Assembly: GCA_028290285.1 (NCBI GenBank)
Contig: JAQGKD010000008.1
Location: 124,001-188,000 of the forward strand
Length of the DNA: 64,000 nt
Direction: 5' to 3'
DNA from: Hyphomicrobiales bacterium
GTDB lineage: Bacteria; Pseudomonadota; Alphaproteobacteria; Rhizobiales; Beijerinckiaceae
In this document: positions 17,726 to 26,116 of the stretch, piece after piece
Numbering within the stretch: position 1 is the first letter of the stretch
Layout of the letters: every line of letters starts with the position of its first letter
Notes under the pieces: model-generated
Databases searched by the model: none
What the model was told of the DNA's origin: nothing
What the model saw: only the letters and a program-made list of their open reading frames with translations
Made by a program: the position numbers and the translations under genes

Positions 17726-19060
17726 ATGCTGCGTGCTTTGCTGTTTCCTCCCGTACCGGTCACGACCGGCAAATTGCCTGCGCCGGACGTCGAGCGCTGG
17801 ATCCTCATCGGCACCTTGACGCTCGTCGGCCTTCTGGGCGGCACGCTCCTGTGGGCCGGCCTCGCACCCATCGCCAGTGCCGCCCTCGGAAGCGGCTCGA
17901 TCAAGGTCGAGACGAGCCGCAGGGTCATCCAGCATCTCGAGGGTGGAATTGTCCGTGAGATCCTGGTGAAGGAAGGACAGACCGTGCATCACGGCGACGT
18001 GCTCTTCCGCCTCGACAACATCGACGCGGACGCCGACCGTGCATCGCTGGAGGGCCAGCTCGACGTGTTGAAAGCGCGGGAACTGCGCATCGTCACCCAG
18101 CGCAACGGCGCAAAAGTTCTGCCGCTTCCGGCAGCGGAGGAATTGCGCGAACGGCCCCGGCTCAAAAGCGCGCTCGAAGCCCAGCAGCAAATTTTCGAAG
18201 ACCAGCGCGACTCGATCGACAAGCAGGTCGATGTCTGGAAGCGGCGGAAGGATCAGTTCTATTCCCAGATCGAGTCGACGCAAGCGCATATGTCCTCCTT
18301 GCAGGCGCAGCAGCCGCTTCTGGAAGAGGAAATGCGCGACGCCAAGGCCATGCTGACGAAGGGCTACGGACTCAAACCGCGCGTGCTCGGGCTGGAACGT
18401 CAGGTCGAGGGCATCAAGGGCGATGTCGCGACCGACAAGAGCAAGATCTCCGCCTTGATGGATCAGGTCGCCGAATCCGACGCACAGATCCTCACCATCA
18501 CCTCTGCCCAATCGCGCCAGCTGGCGGAAGAGATGCAAGACGTACAGGCCAAGACAGCCGACACGCAGGATCAGCTGCGCAAATCCGTCGCGCGTCTCGG
18601 CCGCCGCGAGGTCGTCGCGCCCGTCGACGGCGTCATCATGAATGTGCGGTCCTTCACGACGGGCGGCGTCGTAAACCCCGGCGGCGCCCTGCTCGACATT
18701 GTTCCGATCGGAGAAAAACTCGTGGTCGAAGTGCGGCTTCAGCCCACCGACATCGACGTCGTTCGCCCGGACCTTCCAGCCTCGGTTCGTCTGGTGGCCT
18801 ACAAGCAGCGAACCACGCCGACGCTGGAGGGCAAGGTCATCCGCATTTCTCCCGATGCGGCGACGGACGAGCGCACCGGGGCCGCATATTTCGTCGCAAC
18901 TGTCGAAGTTGGCGCCGACCAGCTCGCGCGCGTGCCGCATGTCCGCCTCTACCCCGGAATGCCGGTCGAGGTCGCGATCATCACCGGCAACCGATCGCTG
19001 CTCGCATATCTGATGCAGCCGCTCACCGACAGCATGTCGCACGCCTTCAGGGAAGACTGA
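17726..19060 (+). CDS. HlyD-family type I secretion adaptor (PrsE/PrtE-like)
   Basis: This is a 444-residue membrane fusion protein. It has one N-terminal membrane helix (ERWILIGTLTLVGLLGGTLLWAGL), the typical start of the periplasmic part (GSIKVETSRRVIQHLEGGIVREILVKEGQTV), a long coiled coil (about 110-290, with E/Q/K heptads), and the C-terminal lipoyl/beta-barrel part GVIMNVRSFTTGGVVNPGGALLDIVP. It ends with LYPGMPVEVAIITGNRSLLAYLMQPL, the usual family end. ATG 17726 is 2 bases after the ABC stop; an in-frame TTG at 17720 is the alternative. It bridges the ABC protein to an outer-membrane channel encoded elsewhere. Confidence 0.9.
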   Translation: MLRALLFPPVPVTTGKLPAPDVERWILIGTLTLVGLLGGTLLWAGLAPIASAALGSGSIKVETSRRVIQHLEGGIVREILVKEGQTVHHGDVLFRLDNIDADADRASLEGQLDVLKARELRIVTQRNGAKVLPLPAAEELRERPRLKSALEAQQQIFEDQRDSIDKQVDVWKRRKDQFYSQIESTQAHMSSLQAQQPLLEEEMRDAKAMLTKGYGLKPRVLGLERQVEGIKGDVATDKSKISALMDQVAESDAQILTITSAQSRQLAEEMQDVQAKTADTQDQLRKSVARLGRREVVAPVDGVIMNVRSFTTGGVVNPGGALLDIVPIGEKLVVEVRLQPTDIDVVRPDLPASVRLVAYKQRTTPTLEGKVIRISPDAATDERTGAAYFVATVEVGADQLARVPHVRLYPGMPVEVAIITGNRSLLAYLMQPLTDSMSHAFRED

Positions 19061-19167
19061 AGCGAGGCCCGAGAGCTGCGACCTGGAGCAGAAGTTCCGA
19101 GGCCTCGTGCAGCCTTTGTGAGGCATCGTGCGTTGGCTGGCACCACGGCAGCGAACGGCGGAGCTCG

Positions 19168-19998
19168 ATGCGGATCGCAACCTTCAACGTCAATGGCGTC
19201 AACGGCCGCCTCGCCCATCTGCTCGAATGGCTCTCCGAAACGCAGCCGGACATCGCTTGCCTTCAGGAATTGAAGGCGCCGCAAGAGAAGTTCCCCGTCG
19301 CCGCGCTCCGCAAAGCGGGATATCGCGCTTTGTGGCAAGGGCAGGCGAGATGGAACGGCGTCGCAATTTTGGCCCGCGGAACCGAACCCGTCGAGACCCG
19401 GCGAGGCCTTCCTGGCGACGACGCCGATGTTCAGAGCCGCTATATCGAGGCGGCAGTGAATGGCATCCTGATCGGCTGCCTGTACCTCCCGAACGGAAAC
19501 CCGCAGCCGGGACCTAAATTCGACTACAAGATGGACTGGTTCAAACGACTGACGGAGCATGCCGCCGGGCTGCTTGCCGACAAGCATCCGGTCGTTCTCA
19601 TCGGCGACTTCAACGTCATCCCGACCGATCTCGACGTGTACAAACCGGAATCGTGGAAGGATGACGCCTTGATGCATCCCAAGGCGCAACGCGCATTTAG
19701 GGCACTTCTTGCACAAGGCTGGACGGATTCGCTGAGGGCGCTTCATCCCGATGAGCGGATCTATACGTTCTGGGATTACTGGCGCAACGCCTGGGCACGC
19801 AACGCGGGGCTTCGCATCGACCACGCCCTGCTCAGTCCATCGCTTTCAAGCCGCCTGATTGCCGCCGGCGTCGATCTCGAAGTGCGCGGCCGGGAGGGAG
19901 CGAGCGATCACGCACCCGTCTGGATCGAGCTGGCGGACAAGCCGGCACCTCGAGGCAGCAGCCGTCCCCGCGCGGCGAGACGAACGAAATCGGACTGA
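19168..19998 (+). CDS. xth: Exodeoxyribonuclease III
   Basis: This 276-residue enzyme is an AP endonuclease/3'-5' exonuclease of the ExoIII (XthA) family for base-excision repair. The visible catalytic blocks of the endonuclease/exonuclease/phosphatase fold are the N-terminal RIATFNVNGV, the metal-binding Glu in IACLQELKAP, Tyr/Asp region YLPNGNP, VLIGDFNVIPTDLDVY, and the C-terminal SDHAPVWIE with the catalytic His. The C-terminal tail after 255 is basic and family-variable. It lies between the secretion genes and the second GH16 gene with a 107-base gap, so it is likely an unrelated neighbour. Confidence 0.93.
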   Translation: MRIATFNVNGVNGRLAHLLEWLSETQPDIACLQELKAPQEKFPVAALRKAGYRALWQGQARWNGVAILARGTEPVETRRGLPGDDADVQSRYIEAAVNGILIGCLYLPNGNPQPGPKFDYKMDWFKRLTEHAAGLLADKHPVVLIGDFNVIPTDLDVYKPESWKDDALMHPKAQRAFRALLAQGWTDSLRALHPDERIYTFWDYWRNAWARNAGLRIDHALLSPSLSSRLIAAGVDLEVRGREGASDHAPVWIELADKPAPRGSSRPRAARRTKSD

Positions 19999-20025
19999 AC
20001 CTTCCTTTGAAATAAACGCATCCGT

Positions 20026-20051
20026 GGGCGGCGCACACTCGCGCGCCGCCC
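20026..20051. terminator. GC-rich hairpin between convergent genes
   Basis: The stem GGGCGGCGC / GCGCCGCCC with an 8-base loop lies between the ends of the convergent exonuclease III and GH16 genes. A U-rich stretch follows some 8 bases later only on the minus strand, so it is an imperfect terminator that could serve both. Confidence 0.45.
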
Positions 20052-20065
20052 AGGCTATTGAAGCA

Positions 20066-21265
20066 TCAGGCCCAGGCGTCGTGGCCATGATGGTGCAGCG
20101 AGCTCGCGAGGTCATTGTGACCTTGCGATGCATCGGGCAACCAATCGTGATGATTTTGGCCGCTGTACGTGGTCGTGTCGGCGCTCGTTGCACTGGCGGT
20201 CGCCGTCGCCGGATTGCTCAGATCGCTGAAGTGAAACGAGCCCCCACCGTGCGAGCCGTGGTCGTGCTTGAGATTGGCGAAGTCGAACGTGTTGCTCGTC
20301 GTTGTGGGATCGCTTGGCGTCGTGGTGCCGGCGCTGGTGGTGGGGGACGTAGCGCCGCTGGTCGTAGTGGCTGACGGCGCGTCGGTCGTCGTTGAACTGT
20401 GCACCGTATCGGTGGTCACCGTGGACGGGGGTGTCATCGTGCCCGCATCCGCGTGAACGCTGGAAGGCGTGGACGCGGTTCCTGTGGTGGAAGTGTCCGT
20501 CGGACTGTTCGCCGTCGCAGGCGTCGTAGCCGTTACGGCAGGATCCGTTGCGGACGCGCTCACATCGCTCGATGCAGGCGCTGTGCCTGTCGAAGAGACG
20601 GTCGTGGTCGAGGCCGCAGCAGGCGGCGTCGCACCGCCCACGAACTTGGAATAGCTCGCGTCCGTGATTGTGACCCAGTTGTTCCCGCCGAGTGCGCCGC
20701 TGTTCCAGGATGTCTGGACACCGATCCCCATGCTCTCGTTCTCGCCACCATGCGCGTAGTCCAGCGGAACGTGATCGGTCACGGTCCCCATTTCCTTGCC
20801 ATCGACATAGAAGCTGACGTGATCGGCTTGCCAGTCCATCTGGTAATTATGGGCCTGCGTGACGTCCACGCCCTTGAACATGACCGACTGATCTTGATCG
20901 CTGCCGTCGGCGCCTTTCCAATGCACGCTGGCGTAGGGCGTCCCGTCTGCGAGAACCTCGACCATGTCGAGTTCGGGACCAGGCCAATGATCGCTCGCAG
21001 GCCAGCCGGCCATGCCATAGACGCCGATCGTGCCCTGCATCTGCAGGGTCTCGCTGTAGAGGCCATAGCCCTGATTGGAGCTCGCCCCGCTCGATTGCTG
21101 CATGGTGCCGCTGTCTTGGTTGTCGGCGGTGGTGTGCAACGTGATCTGGCCGGGAGTCGAAAGGTCGACGCCGGGCCCCCAGTGATTGCCGAACACGCAG
21201 TTCTTCGGATCGCTGAAACTATCCGCCCAAACAGTTTGGTAGTTCGCGAGATTCAAGTCCGTCAT
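20066..21265 (-). CDS. Second GH16-like protein with His-rich C-terminus
   Basis: This 399-residue protein is a diverged GH16 family member. The catalytic motif ELDMVE gives Glu98 and Glu103, and downstream strands (NYQMDWQADHVSFYVDGKEMGTV) match the GH16 fold. There is no signal peptide. Residues 200-330 form a Ser/Thr/Ala/Pro linker, and the C-terminus is His/Asp/Gly-rich, ending LHHHGHDAWA, parallel to SHHHADVWSL of the GH16 protein at 14602-15864. ATG 21265 follows CAGGAGAACCT. It is probably a second substrate of the adjacent type I system. Target polysaccharide is unknown. Confidence 0.8.
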   Translation of the reverse strand: MTDLNLANYQTVWADSFSDPKNCVFGNHWGPGVDLSTPGQITLHTTADNQDSGTMQQSSGASSNQGYGLYSETLQMQGTIGVYGMAGWPASDHWPGPELDMVEVLADGTPYASVHWKGADGSDQDQSVMFKGVDVTQAHNYQMDWQADHVSFYVDGKEMGTVTDHVPLDYAHGGENESMGIGVQTSWNSGALGGNNWVTITDASYSKFVGGATPPAAASTTTVSSTGTAPASSDVSASATDPAVTATTPATANSPTDTSTTGTASTPSSVHADAGTMTPPSTVTTDTVHSSTTTDAPSATTTSGATSPTTSAGTTTPSDPTTTSNTFDFANLKHDHGSHGGGSFHFSDLSNPATATASATSADTTTYSGQNHHDWLPDASQGHNDLASSLHHHGHDAWA

Positions 21266-22173
21266 AGGTTCTCCTGACCTGGTGAATCGGATGGTGCCCC
21301 CTTTCCGCATGAAACCGCGCTCTTCTGGCGCGAAGTCACTCGGACGCACCATTGGTCGGACAGCGTAGCGGCGGAAATGCGTTCATAGCCGTGCCAAAAT
21401 GGGACCGTTCGAAACTCAGAAAAAGGCGAGGCCCCGGAAAAGCCCCGGAACGGAAGCGGATCACCTCACGGCGATAACCGCGCCAATAGGCGCAGAATTC
21501 GCTGCTGGATGAAAAGTCAGTGGCCGGTGATGGACGGCATATGCGCGAACTACGGCTTCGCGCATATGCCGGACCTTCATTCTCACCCGACGGATTTGTG
21601 CAAAATTCACGCAGACTTGGCACCGTTCGAAGAACACGGCGCGCAGGCGAGCTGTGCTGGTGGTTGGTAAGACAGCACCCTTCGGGCGAATATGCCGCTG
21701 CGACCGATCATGCGGACGAACGTTTTGTTTCTGATTGGGCCGGACGGGGACACTGGAAATGACCGAGGTCTTTCACACGACGGCCCAGATCATCACACCG
21801 CGCTCCGACGAGTGTGACGTCGCCATAAATTTGTCGAACACGCAATCTGGCACCCACCTCTGCAGGGCCTGTGAGGCGCAGGAGACCGAACTGTTCGAAG
21901 CACGTCCCCGCGAGCAGGTTCGCAACGAGCATCGCGGCAGTCGTCGGGTACACGGCGTGATCTTGCCGGAGTGCATGAAGGACAAGTAATAGGCCGCGCT
22001 TCGGTACTGATTACGTTCGAGCGGACGCCGCCCATTGCTTTCGCGGCCGACGCTTCGATGCTTATCCAACGACGTCCGTCATCGTCACGGCGATACATGC
22101 AGCAGTGGTCATGCGGCTGGAGGCGTTCCGAATTTGCGACTAACCACTCTGCGGCGGAGATCTACTCTCAGCA
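21266..22173. other. Long intergenic region, no gene recognised
   Basis: About 900 bases upstream of the second GH16 gene contain only short frames without good ribosome sites. One minus-strand frame (21708-22010) reads somewhat protein-like (LLAGTCFEQFGLLRLTG) but has no ATG and no recognised family. It could be a decayed gene. The right-hand side of the region is less GC-rich than surrounding genes. Confidence 0.4.
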
Positions 22174-22488
22174 TCACGATGCTTTGAGATTGTCGCGGAA
22201 AGCCATAGCTTCGAGTTCCACCCGGACGGCGTCCATCACAGGAACCACGGGTCGTGCCTCGAACTCAAACGCCGGCAACATCGAACAGAATTTATGCACC
22301 GCGAGCGGATCATCACAATCCAGCAACATGTAGCCGCCCCAGTCGCCCACCCGGATCACAAATAGTTCGATGCTGAAACCTTCGGGTGCCTCCCATCGCG
22401 TGAAGAGTTCTAGAATGCGTTTTTGTGCATTCTCGTATTCCATCGGCGATCCCTGGGAGCGCTCGTTCCAGCTCAACATGTATCTCAT
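22174..22488 (-). CDS. DUF3303-like small protein
   Basis: This is a 104-residue protein. The order MRYMLSWNERSQ, a helix YENAQKRILELFTRWEAPEGFSIELF, then GDWGGYMLLDCDDPLAVHKFCSMLPAFEFEARPVVPVMDA follows the dimeric alpha-beta barrel plan of DUF3303 proteins, in which the final P-V motif is common. ATG 22488 is preferred over 22500 because GGAG lies 6 bases before it. Function unknown; small ferredoxin-like-fold proteins of this type often form dimers. Confidence 0.65.
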   Translation of the reverse strand: MRYMLSWNERSQGSPMEYENAQKRILELFTRWEAPEGFSIELFVIRVGDWGGYMLLDCDDPLAVHKFCSMLPAFEFEARPVVPVMDAVRVELEAMAFRDNLKAS

Positions 22489-22892
22489 CGGGAACTCCAT
22501 CGTCCAAGGCGCCTGTGCGGAGGTCGCGGGTTGACGTCCCTATGAATCATCGGCTCGTTGCGCCAAGCAATCTGCCGTATGGCTGACTCCTCAGGGCAAA
22601 TGGGTACACAACCGCACCGCCAAGCCGAACAGCGATCACCCACGGCGCGACAGGAATCGAGTTGCTCAAGACGTGAGCGGCAAACCTAAACAGTTTAGGG
22701 GTGTCGCATTCTGAAAGGCCCGGAATCTGCACAGTTCCAGCATTGTTTGAAACGACCCGCCTGCACGAAAACGTATGAAACCAAAATACATGCGCACTCT
22801 CGCCTGCCCAAACAAAGGTGGTATCGTTTCTCTATGCGCTTGCATCTATGGTTTTTCGGATGTGACGGGCCAGTACAGAGCTGGAGAGCAGT
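22489..22892. other. Intergenic region, no gene recognised
   Basis: 404 bases between the DUF3303-like gene and the rightward DUF4118 gene. It should hold both divergent promoters. Short open frames are not protein-like. Confidence 0.35.
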
Positions 22893-23750
22893 ATGTCCAA
22901 CCCGGCTAATAACGACGAGACACACTCCATAGCGTGGCCGTCAACAGCCAAGGGGGGCGGCGGGCGCGCCGGTGGCGTGCCGGTTCTTCTGCAATATGGC
23001 GCCTCGCTCCTCCTTGTGGCCGCAGCCACCCTTGTGGCCTTCGTCGCTTATAACGTTGCCGCCGTGCCCGACCTGACACTCATCTTCGTATTGCCGGTCG
23101 TCATCGCTGCAACGACCTTCGGGTGGGGACCATCGGTAGCCACCGTCATCGCGAGCGTGCTCGCATTCGACTTCTTCTTCACCCGGCCGTATTTCACGCT
23201 TCGGATGACTGATCCGTCCGAGATCTGGGCTTCCATATTGTTGCTTGTGACAGCAGCCATTGTCAGCGCGGTGGCCGGCCAGTCCCGCCGCCGTGCATTT
23301 GAGGCTCAGCGGGCGGCGGATCAGGCCCAGGCGCTGCAGCAGTTGGCCCACGCCGTCATCGCGGAGCGATCCCAGAACGAGATCCTCCAGGCAGCGGCCA
23401 CGGCCTTGAGCCGGATCTTCGCGGCGCCCGCCGCAATCTTTTCAGCGACGGACGGACGACTTCGAACCGAAGCCACCGCTGGCGGGGCCGTCGTGGGCGA
23501 GACGGAGAGCAAGGCCGCAAGGCACGTCTCGGAAATCCAGACGCATGTTCTCGGCGAGACCTACCCCAATGATCAGTCGAGGTTCGATTTCTGGCCGGTG
23601 GCCACGCCGACGGCATGCCGATACGTGCTCGGCGTGGACTTCAAGAACGCCGCTTACGAGCGCCCTTTTGATGCGGAGCGGTTCACCGACATCATAGGTG
23701 CTTACATCGCAGCCAATTTAACGTCTTCGGACCATTCGACGGAAGTCTGA
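22893..23750 (+). CDS. KdpD-like DUF4118/GAF protein without kinase
   Basis: This 285-residue protein has a cytoplasmic N-terminus, then a membrane region of about four helices (residues 30-125) matching DUF4118, the membrane sensor of KdpD histidine kinases, including VLAFDFFFTRPYFTLRMTDPSE. A helical linker (RRRAFEAQRAADQAQALQQLA) leads to a GAF-like domain (150-280). The transmitter (HisKA and ATPase) domains and the KdpD Usp part are absent, and no kinase gene is adjacent. ATG 22893 follows GGAGAGCAGT. It may be a stand-alone sensor or a partner of a distant kinase. Confidence 0.82.
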   Translation: MSNPANNDETHSIAWPSTAKGGGGRAGGVPVLLQYGASLLLVAAATLVAFVAYNVAAVPDLTLIFVLPVVIAATTFGWGPSVATVIASVLAFDFFFTRPYFTLRMTDPSEIWASILLLVTAAIVSAVAGQSRRRAFEAQRAADQAQALQQLAHAVIAERSQNEILQAAATALSRIFAAPAAIFSATDGRLRTEATAGGAVVGETESKAARHVSEIQTHVLGETYPNDQSRFDFWPVATPTACRYVLGVDFKNAAYERPFDAERFTDIIGAYIAANLTSSDHSTEV

Positions 23751-23980
23751 TCAAGTGGCGCGGGGACGGCAACTTGCGTCACGCAAGCACTCCAGAATGC
23801 AGGCGGCCCCGGCAGCGCAGACCGTGTGAACCGGCCGGATTGCGGCCCAACACGCGCGAATCATCTGGCAGTCCCCACAATGGGCAGCCGCTGACCTCGG
23901 AAGAGAGCGTGTTGGCTGCCTTGCGCATCGCCTCTCCATCCAGCCCCCGGCGGCGAACATTGCATCCACCCCGTGAAACC

Positions 23981-24017
23981 AAAAAGACCCCGACCACCTT
24001 ACGGCGATCAGGGTCTC
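23981..24017 (-). terminator. Rho-independent terminator of tRNA-Val
   Basis: Read on the minus strand, AGACCCTGATCGCC / GGTGGTCGGGGTCT forms a 14-bp stem (with G-U pairs) around a GTAA loop and is followed by TTTTT. It begins about 5 bases after the tRNA CCA end. Confidence 0.85.
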
Positions 24018-24021
24018 TGAA

Positions 24022-24096
<75 letters not shown>

Positions 24097-24186
24097 GAGG
24101 CAGTCGGCGAAGTGCGCCGGTGCAAACGGAATGGGCGGGGTATAATGGCTGGCGCCACGCTACGCAAGCGCTTTGCGACGCTTTTC

Positions 24187-24567
24187 TCAGGCGGCCAGCA
24201 AACGCTGCACTTCGTTGACCAGATCCTTGAGATGGAAGGGCTTGGAAAGGATCTTCGCTTCCTTCGGCGCATTGTTGTCGGGGTTGAGTGCGACAGCCGC
24301 AAAGCCCGTGATGAACATCACCTTGATGTCTGGGTCGAGTTCGGTCGCCCGGCGCGCAAGTTCGATCCCGTCCATCTCCGGCATGACGATATCTGTCAGC
24401 AGGAGCTCGAACGGCTCTTCGCGCAAACGGTTGTAGGCCGAAAGGCCATTGTCGAAGGAAGCGACATCGTAACCGGCGTTCTGGAGAGCCTTCACCAGAA
24501 AGCGGCGCATGTCATTATCGTCCTCCGCGAGGAGGATCTTGCTGGAATTGGCGATAGTTTCGGTCAT
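24187..24567 (-). CDS. cpdR: Single-domain response regulator CpdR
   Basis: This is a 126-residue receiver domain without an output domain. The acidic pair is in ILLAEDDNDM, the phosphoacceptor is Asp59 (LLLTDIVMPEMDG), and the conserved Lys lies in ILSKPFHLKDL. Size, sequence and the neighbouring N-formylglutamate amidohydrolase gene match CpdR of Caulobacter and rhizobia, which in its unphosphorylated form directs ClpXP to the pole for degradation of cell-cycle proteins. The signal comes through the CckA-ChpT phosphorelay, not encoded here. ATG 24567 follows GAGGCCGAG. Confidence 0.92.
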   Translation of the reverse strand: MTETIANSSKILLAEDDNDMRRFLVKALQNAGYDVASFDNGLSAYNRLREEPFELLLTDIVMPEMDGIELARRATELDPDIKVMFITGFAAVALNPDNNAPKEAKILSKPFHLKDLVNEVQRLLAA

Positions 24568-24792
24568 CTCGGCCTCACGCGGAACACTCCCTCACATAAG
24601 CACCCCGGACGGTAAAGAAGGCGTGAAAATCCCTGCGAGAATCGTCGTTTGCCGTGGAGCGCAGGCGCTGATCCCGTCGCGCTGCGGCAATCGCGACGTG
24701 GACAGACCGGCCCTTGCTTGGCACATTGCGTGCTAGCAAAGGATCATAGCAAGCCCGGCCGGCGAGATTCGGGCAGAGTATCGGAGATTGGG

Positions 24793-25740
24793 ATGGGGCG
24801 GTCGAAGACGGGACAGGGAGACGCAGAGCTGGAGCACTCAGCACGCCCTCCGGAGCCCGAGCTCGATCCGGCATTCGACATTCTCGAACCGTCGGAACTG
24901 ACATCACCGCTGGTCTTTTCCTCGCCCCATTCCGGGCGGAAATACCCTGCCCGTTTTCTGGAACTGTCCCGGCTGGATCCACTCGCGCTGCGCCGCTCGG
25001 AAGACGCCTATGTGGACGACCTGTTCACCGACGCAGTCGCGCTGGGCGCGCCCCTGCTCCGGGCCCATTTTCCCCGCGCCTACCTCGACGTCAATCGCGA
25101 ACCCTATGAACTCGACCCCCGCATGTTCGAGGGGCGACTGCCGGCCTTCGCAAACACCCGCTCGCTCAGGGTCGCCGGCGGCCTGGGCACCATCGCGCGC
25201 CTGGTCGGCGAATCGCAGGAAATCTATTCAGGGCGCATGCCCGTCGAGGAGGCGATTCGCCGGATCGAGGGGCTGTACAAGCCCTATCATCAGGCATTGC
25301 GCGGCCTTATGCGCCGCGCTTCAGGACGGTTCGGAATGGCCGTGCTGGTCGACTGCCACTCCATGCCCTCACCGTCGGCGGGCGGCCCGGGTCGCGCCGG
25401 TGAGCGGGTGGAGGCCGACGTCGTGCTGGGCGATCGCTATGGCACCAGTTGCGCCACATTCATCGTCGATCTCGTCGAATATGAGCTGCGCCAGCTGGGC
25501 TATATCGTCCAGCGCAACAAGCCTTATGCAGGCGGCTTCATCACCGAGCATTACGGCAGTCCGGGCGCGGGCTTCCATGCCCTGCAGATCGAGATCAACC
25601 GTGCTCTTTATATGGACGAGCAGAAGTTCGAGAAGAAGCCTGCCTTCGGCCAAGTCAGCGCGGACATGAAGCGGATGGCCGAGTCCCTGATGCGGCAGGT
25701 GGCCGGTCACGGACAAGGGCGTGCACTCGCCGCGGAGTGA
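24793..25740 (+). CDS. N-formylglutamate amidohydrolase
   Basis: This 315-residue zinc enzyme family (HutG-like) hydrolyses N-formyl-L-glutamate to glutamate and formate. Visible family blocks include VFSSPHSGRKYPARF, RRSEDAYVDDLF, PRAYLDVNREPYELDPRMF, LVDCHSMPS and GFITEHYGSPGAGFHALQIEINRALYMDE. ATG 24793 is chosen because GGAG precedes it by 6 bases; the frame is open further upstream. It sits divergent from cpdR, a synteny common in Hyphomicrobiales. Histidine-utilisation genes are not adjacent, so the physiological substrate is not certain. Confidence 0.88.
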   Translation: MGRSKTGQGDAELEHSARPPEPELDPAFDILEPSELTSPLVFSSPHSGRKYPARFLELSRLDPLALRRSEDAYVDDLFTDAVALGAPLLRAHFPRAYLDVNREPYELDPRMFEGRLPAFANTRSLRVAGGLGTIARLVGESQEIYSGRMPVEEAIRRIEGLYKPYHQALRGLMRRASGRFGMAVLVDCHSMPSPSAGGPGRAGERVEADVVLGDRYGTSCATFIVDLVEYELRQLGYIVQRNKPYAGGFITEHYGSPGAGFHALQIEINRALYMDEQKFEKKPAFGQVSADMKRMAESLMRQVAGHGQGRALAAE

Positions 25741-25786
25741 GCCGCGCGACGCCTCAAGCCAAAACTTTTAAAGAAAACGCCACCCT

Positions 25787-25876
25787 GAAAGAAAGACGGC
25801 CGCCGACTTTCGTCAGCGGCCCAAGTCAAGGGAGGAAACGCCCAAGGAGGGCATCGGCAGCAACAAAGTTGCCGCA
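25787..25876 (-). ncRNA. mmgR: MmgR/suhB-type small RNA (alpha-r8 family)
   Basis: Read on the minus strand, a TATTAT -10 box (complement of 25882-25887) is followed by three structured parts. Hairpin 1 (25857-25875) is GCGGCAAC-UUU-GUUGCUGC. Hairpin 2 (25840-25852) is GCCC-UCCUU-GGGC, whose loop region reads CCUCCUU, the anti-Shine-Dalgarno sequence. Then comes a single-stranded UUUCCUCCCUU and a terminator stem (25798-25821) GGCCGCUGAC-GAAA-GUCGGCGGCC ending in GUCUUUCUUUC. Length (about 90 nt), layout and location between N-formylglutamate amidohydrolase and a suhB-like gene fit the suhB RNA family, known in Sinorhizobium as MmgR, an Hfq-bound regulator of polyhydroxybutyrate storage. Confidence 0.72.
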
Positions 25877-26116
25877 CTGCGATAATATGCAGGTGCACTG
25901 CACAAAACGCAACCCCTGCCGACCTGTTTCCCGCCCCTGCGGCAGCCTGTCGCGCTTTGAGTTACAAGCATCTGAATTGCTGATTCAATTTGTAACACTC
26001 TCCGCGGCCGCCATCGTCCCTCCTCGAAAAAAGCACGCCGGCAGCCTCGGCGATCGCCTCTCGCCACCTCCTGCAACCTCCTGTATGTGTCGCCAAAGGC
26101 CTGCACCGGAGGGGAC

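Noticed and set aside
21708..22010. Protein-like minus-strand frame in the intergenic region.
   Set aside because: No ATG, only a GTG without ribosome site, and no recognised family; kept only as a possible remnant.
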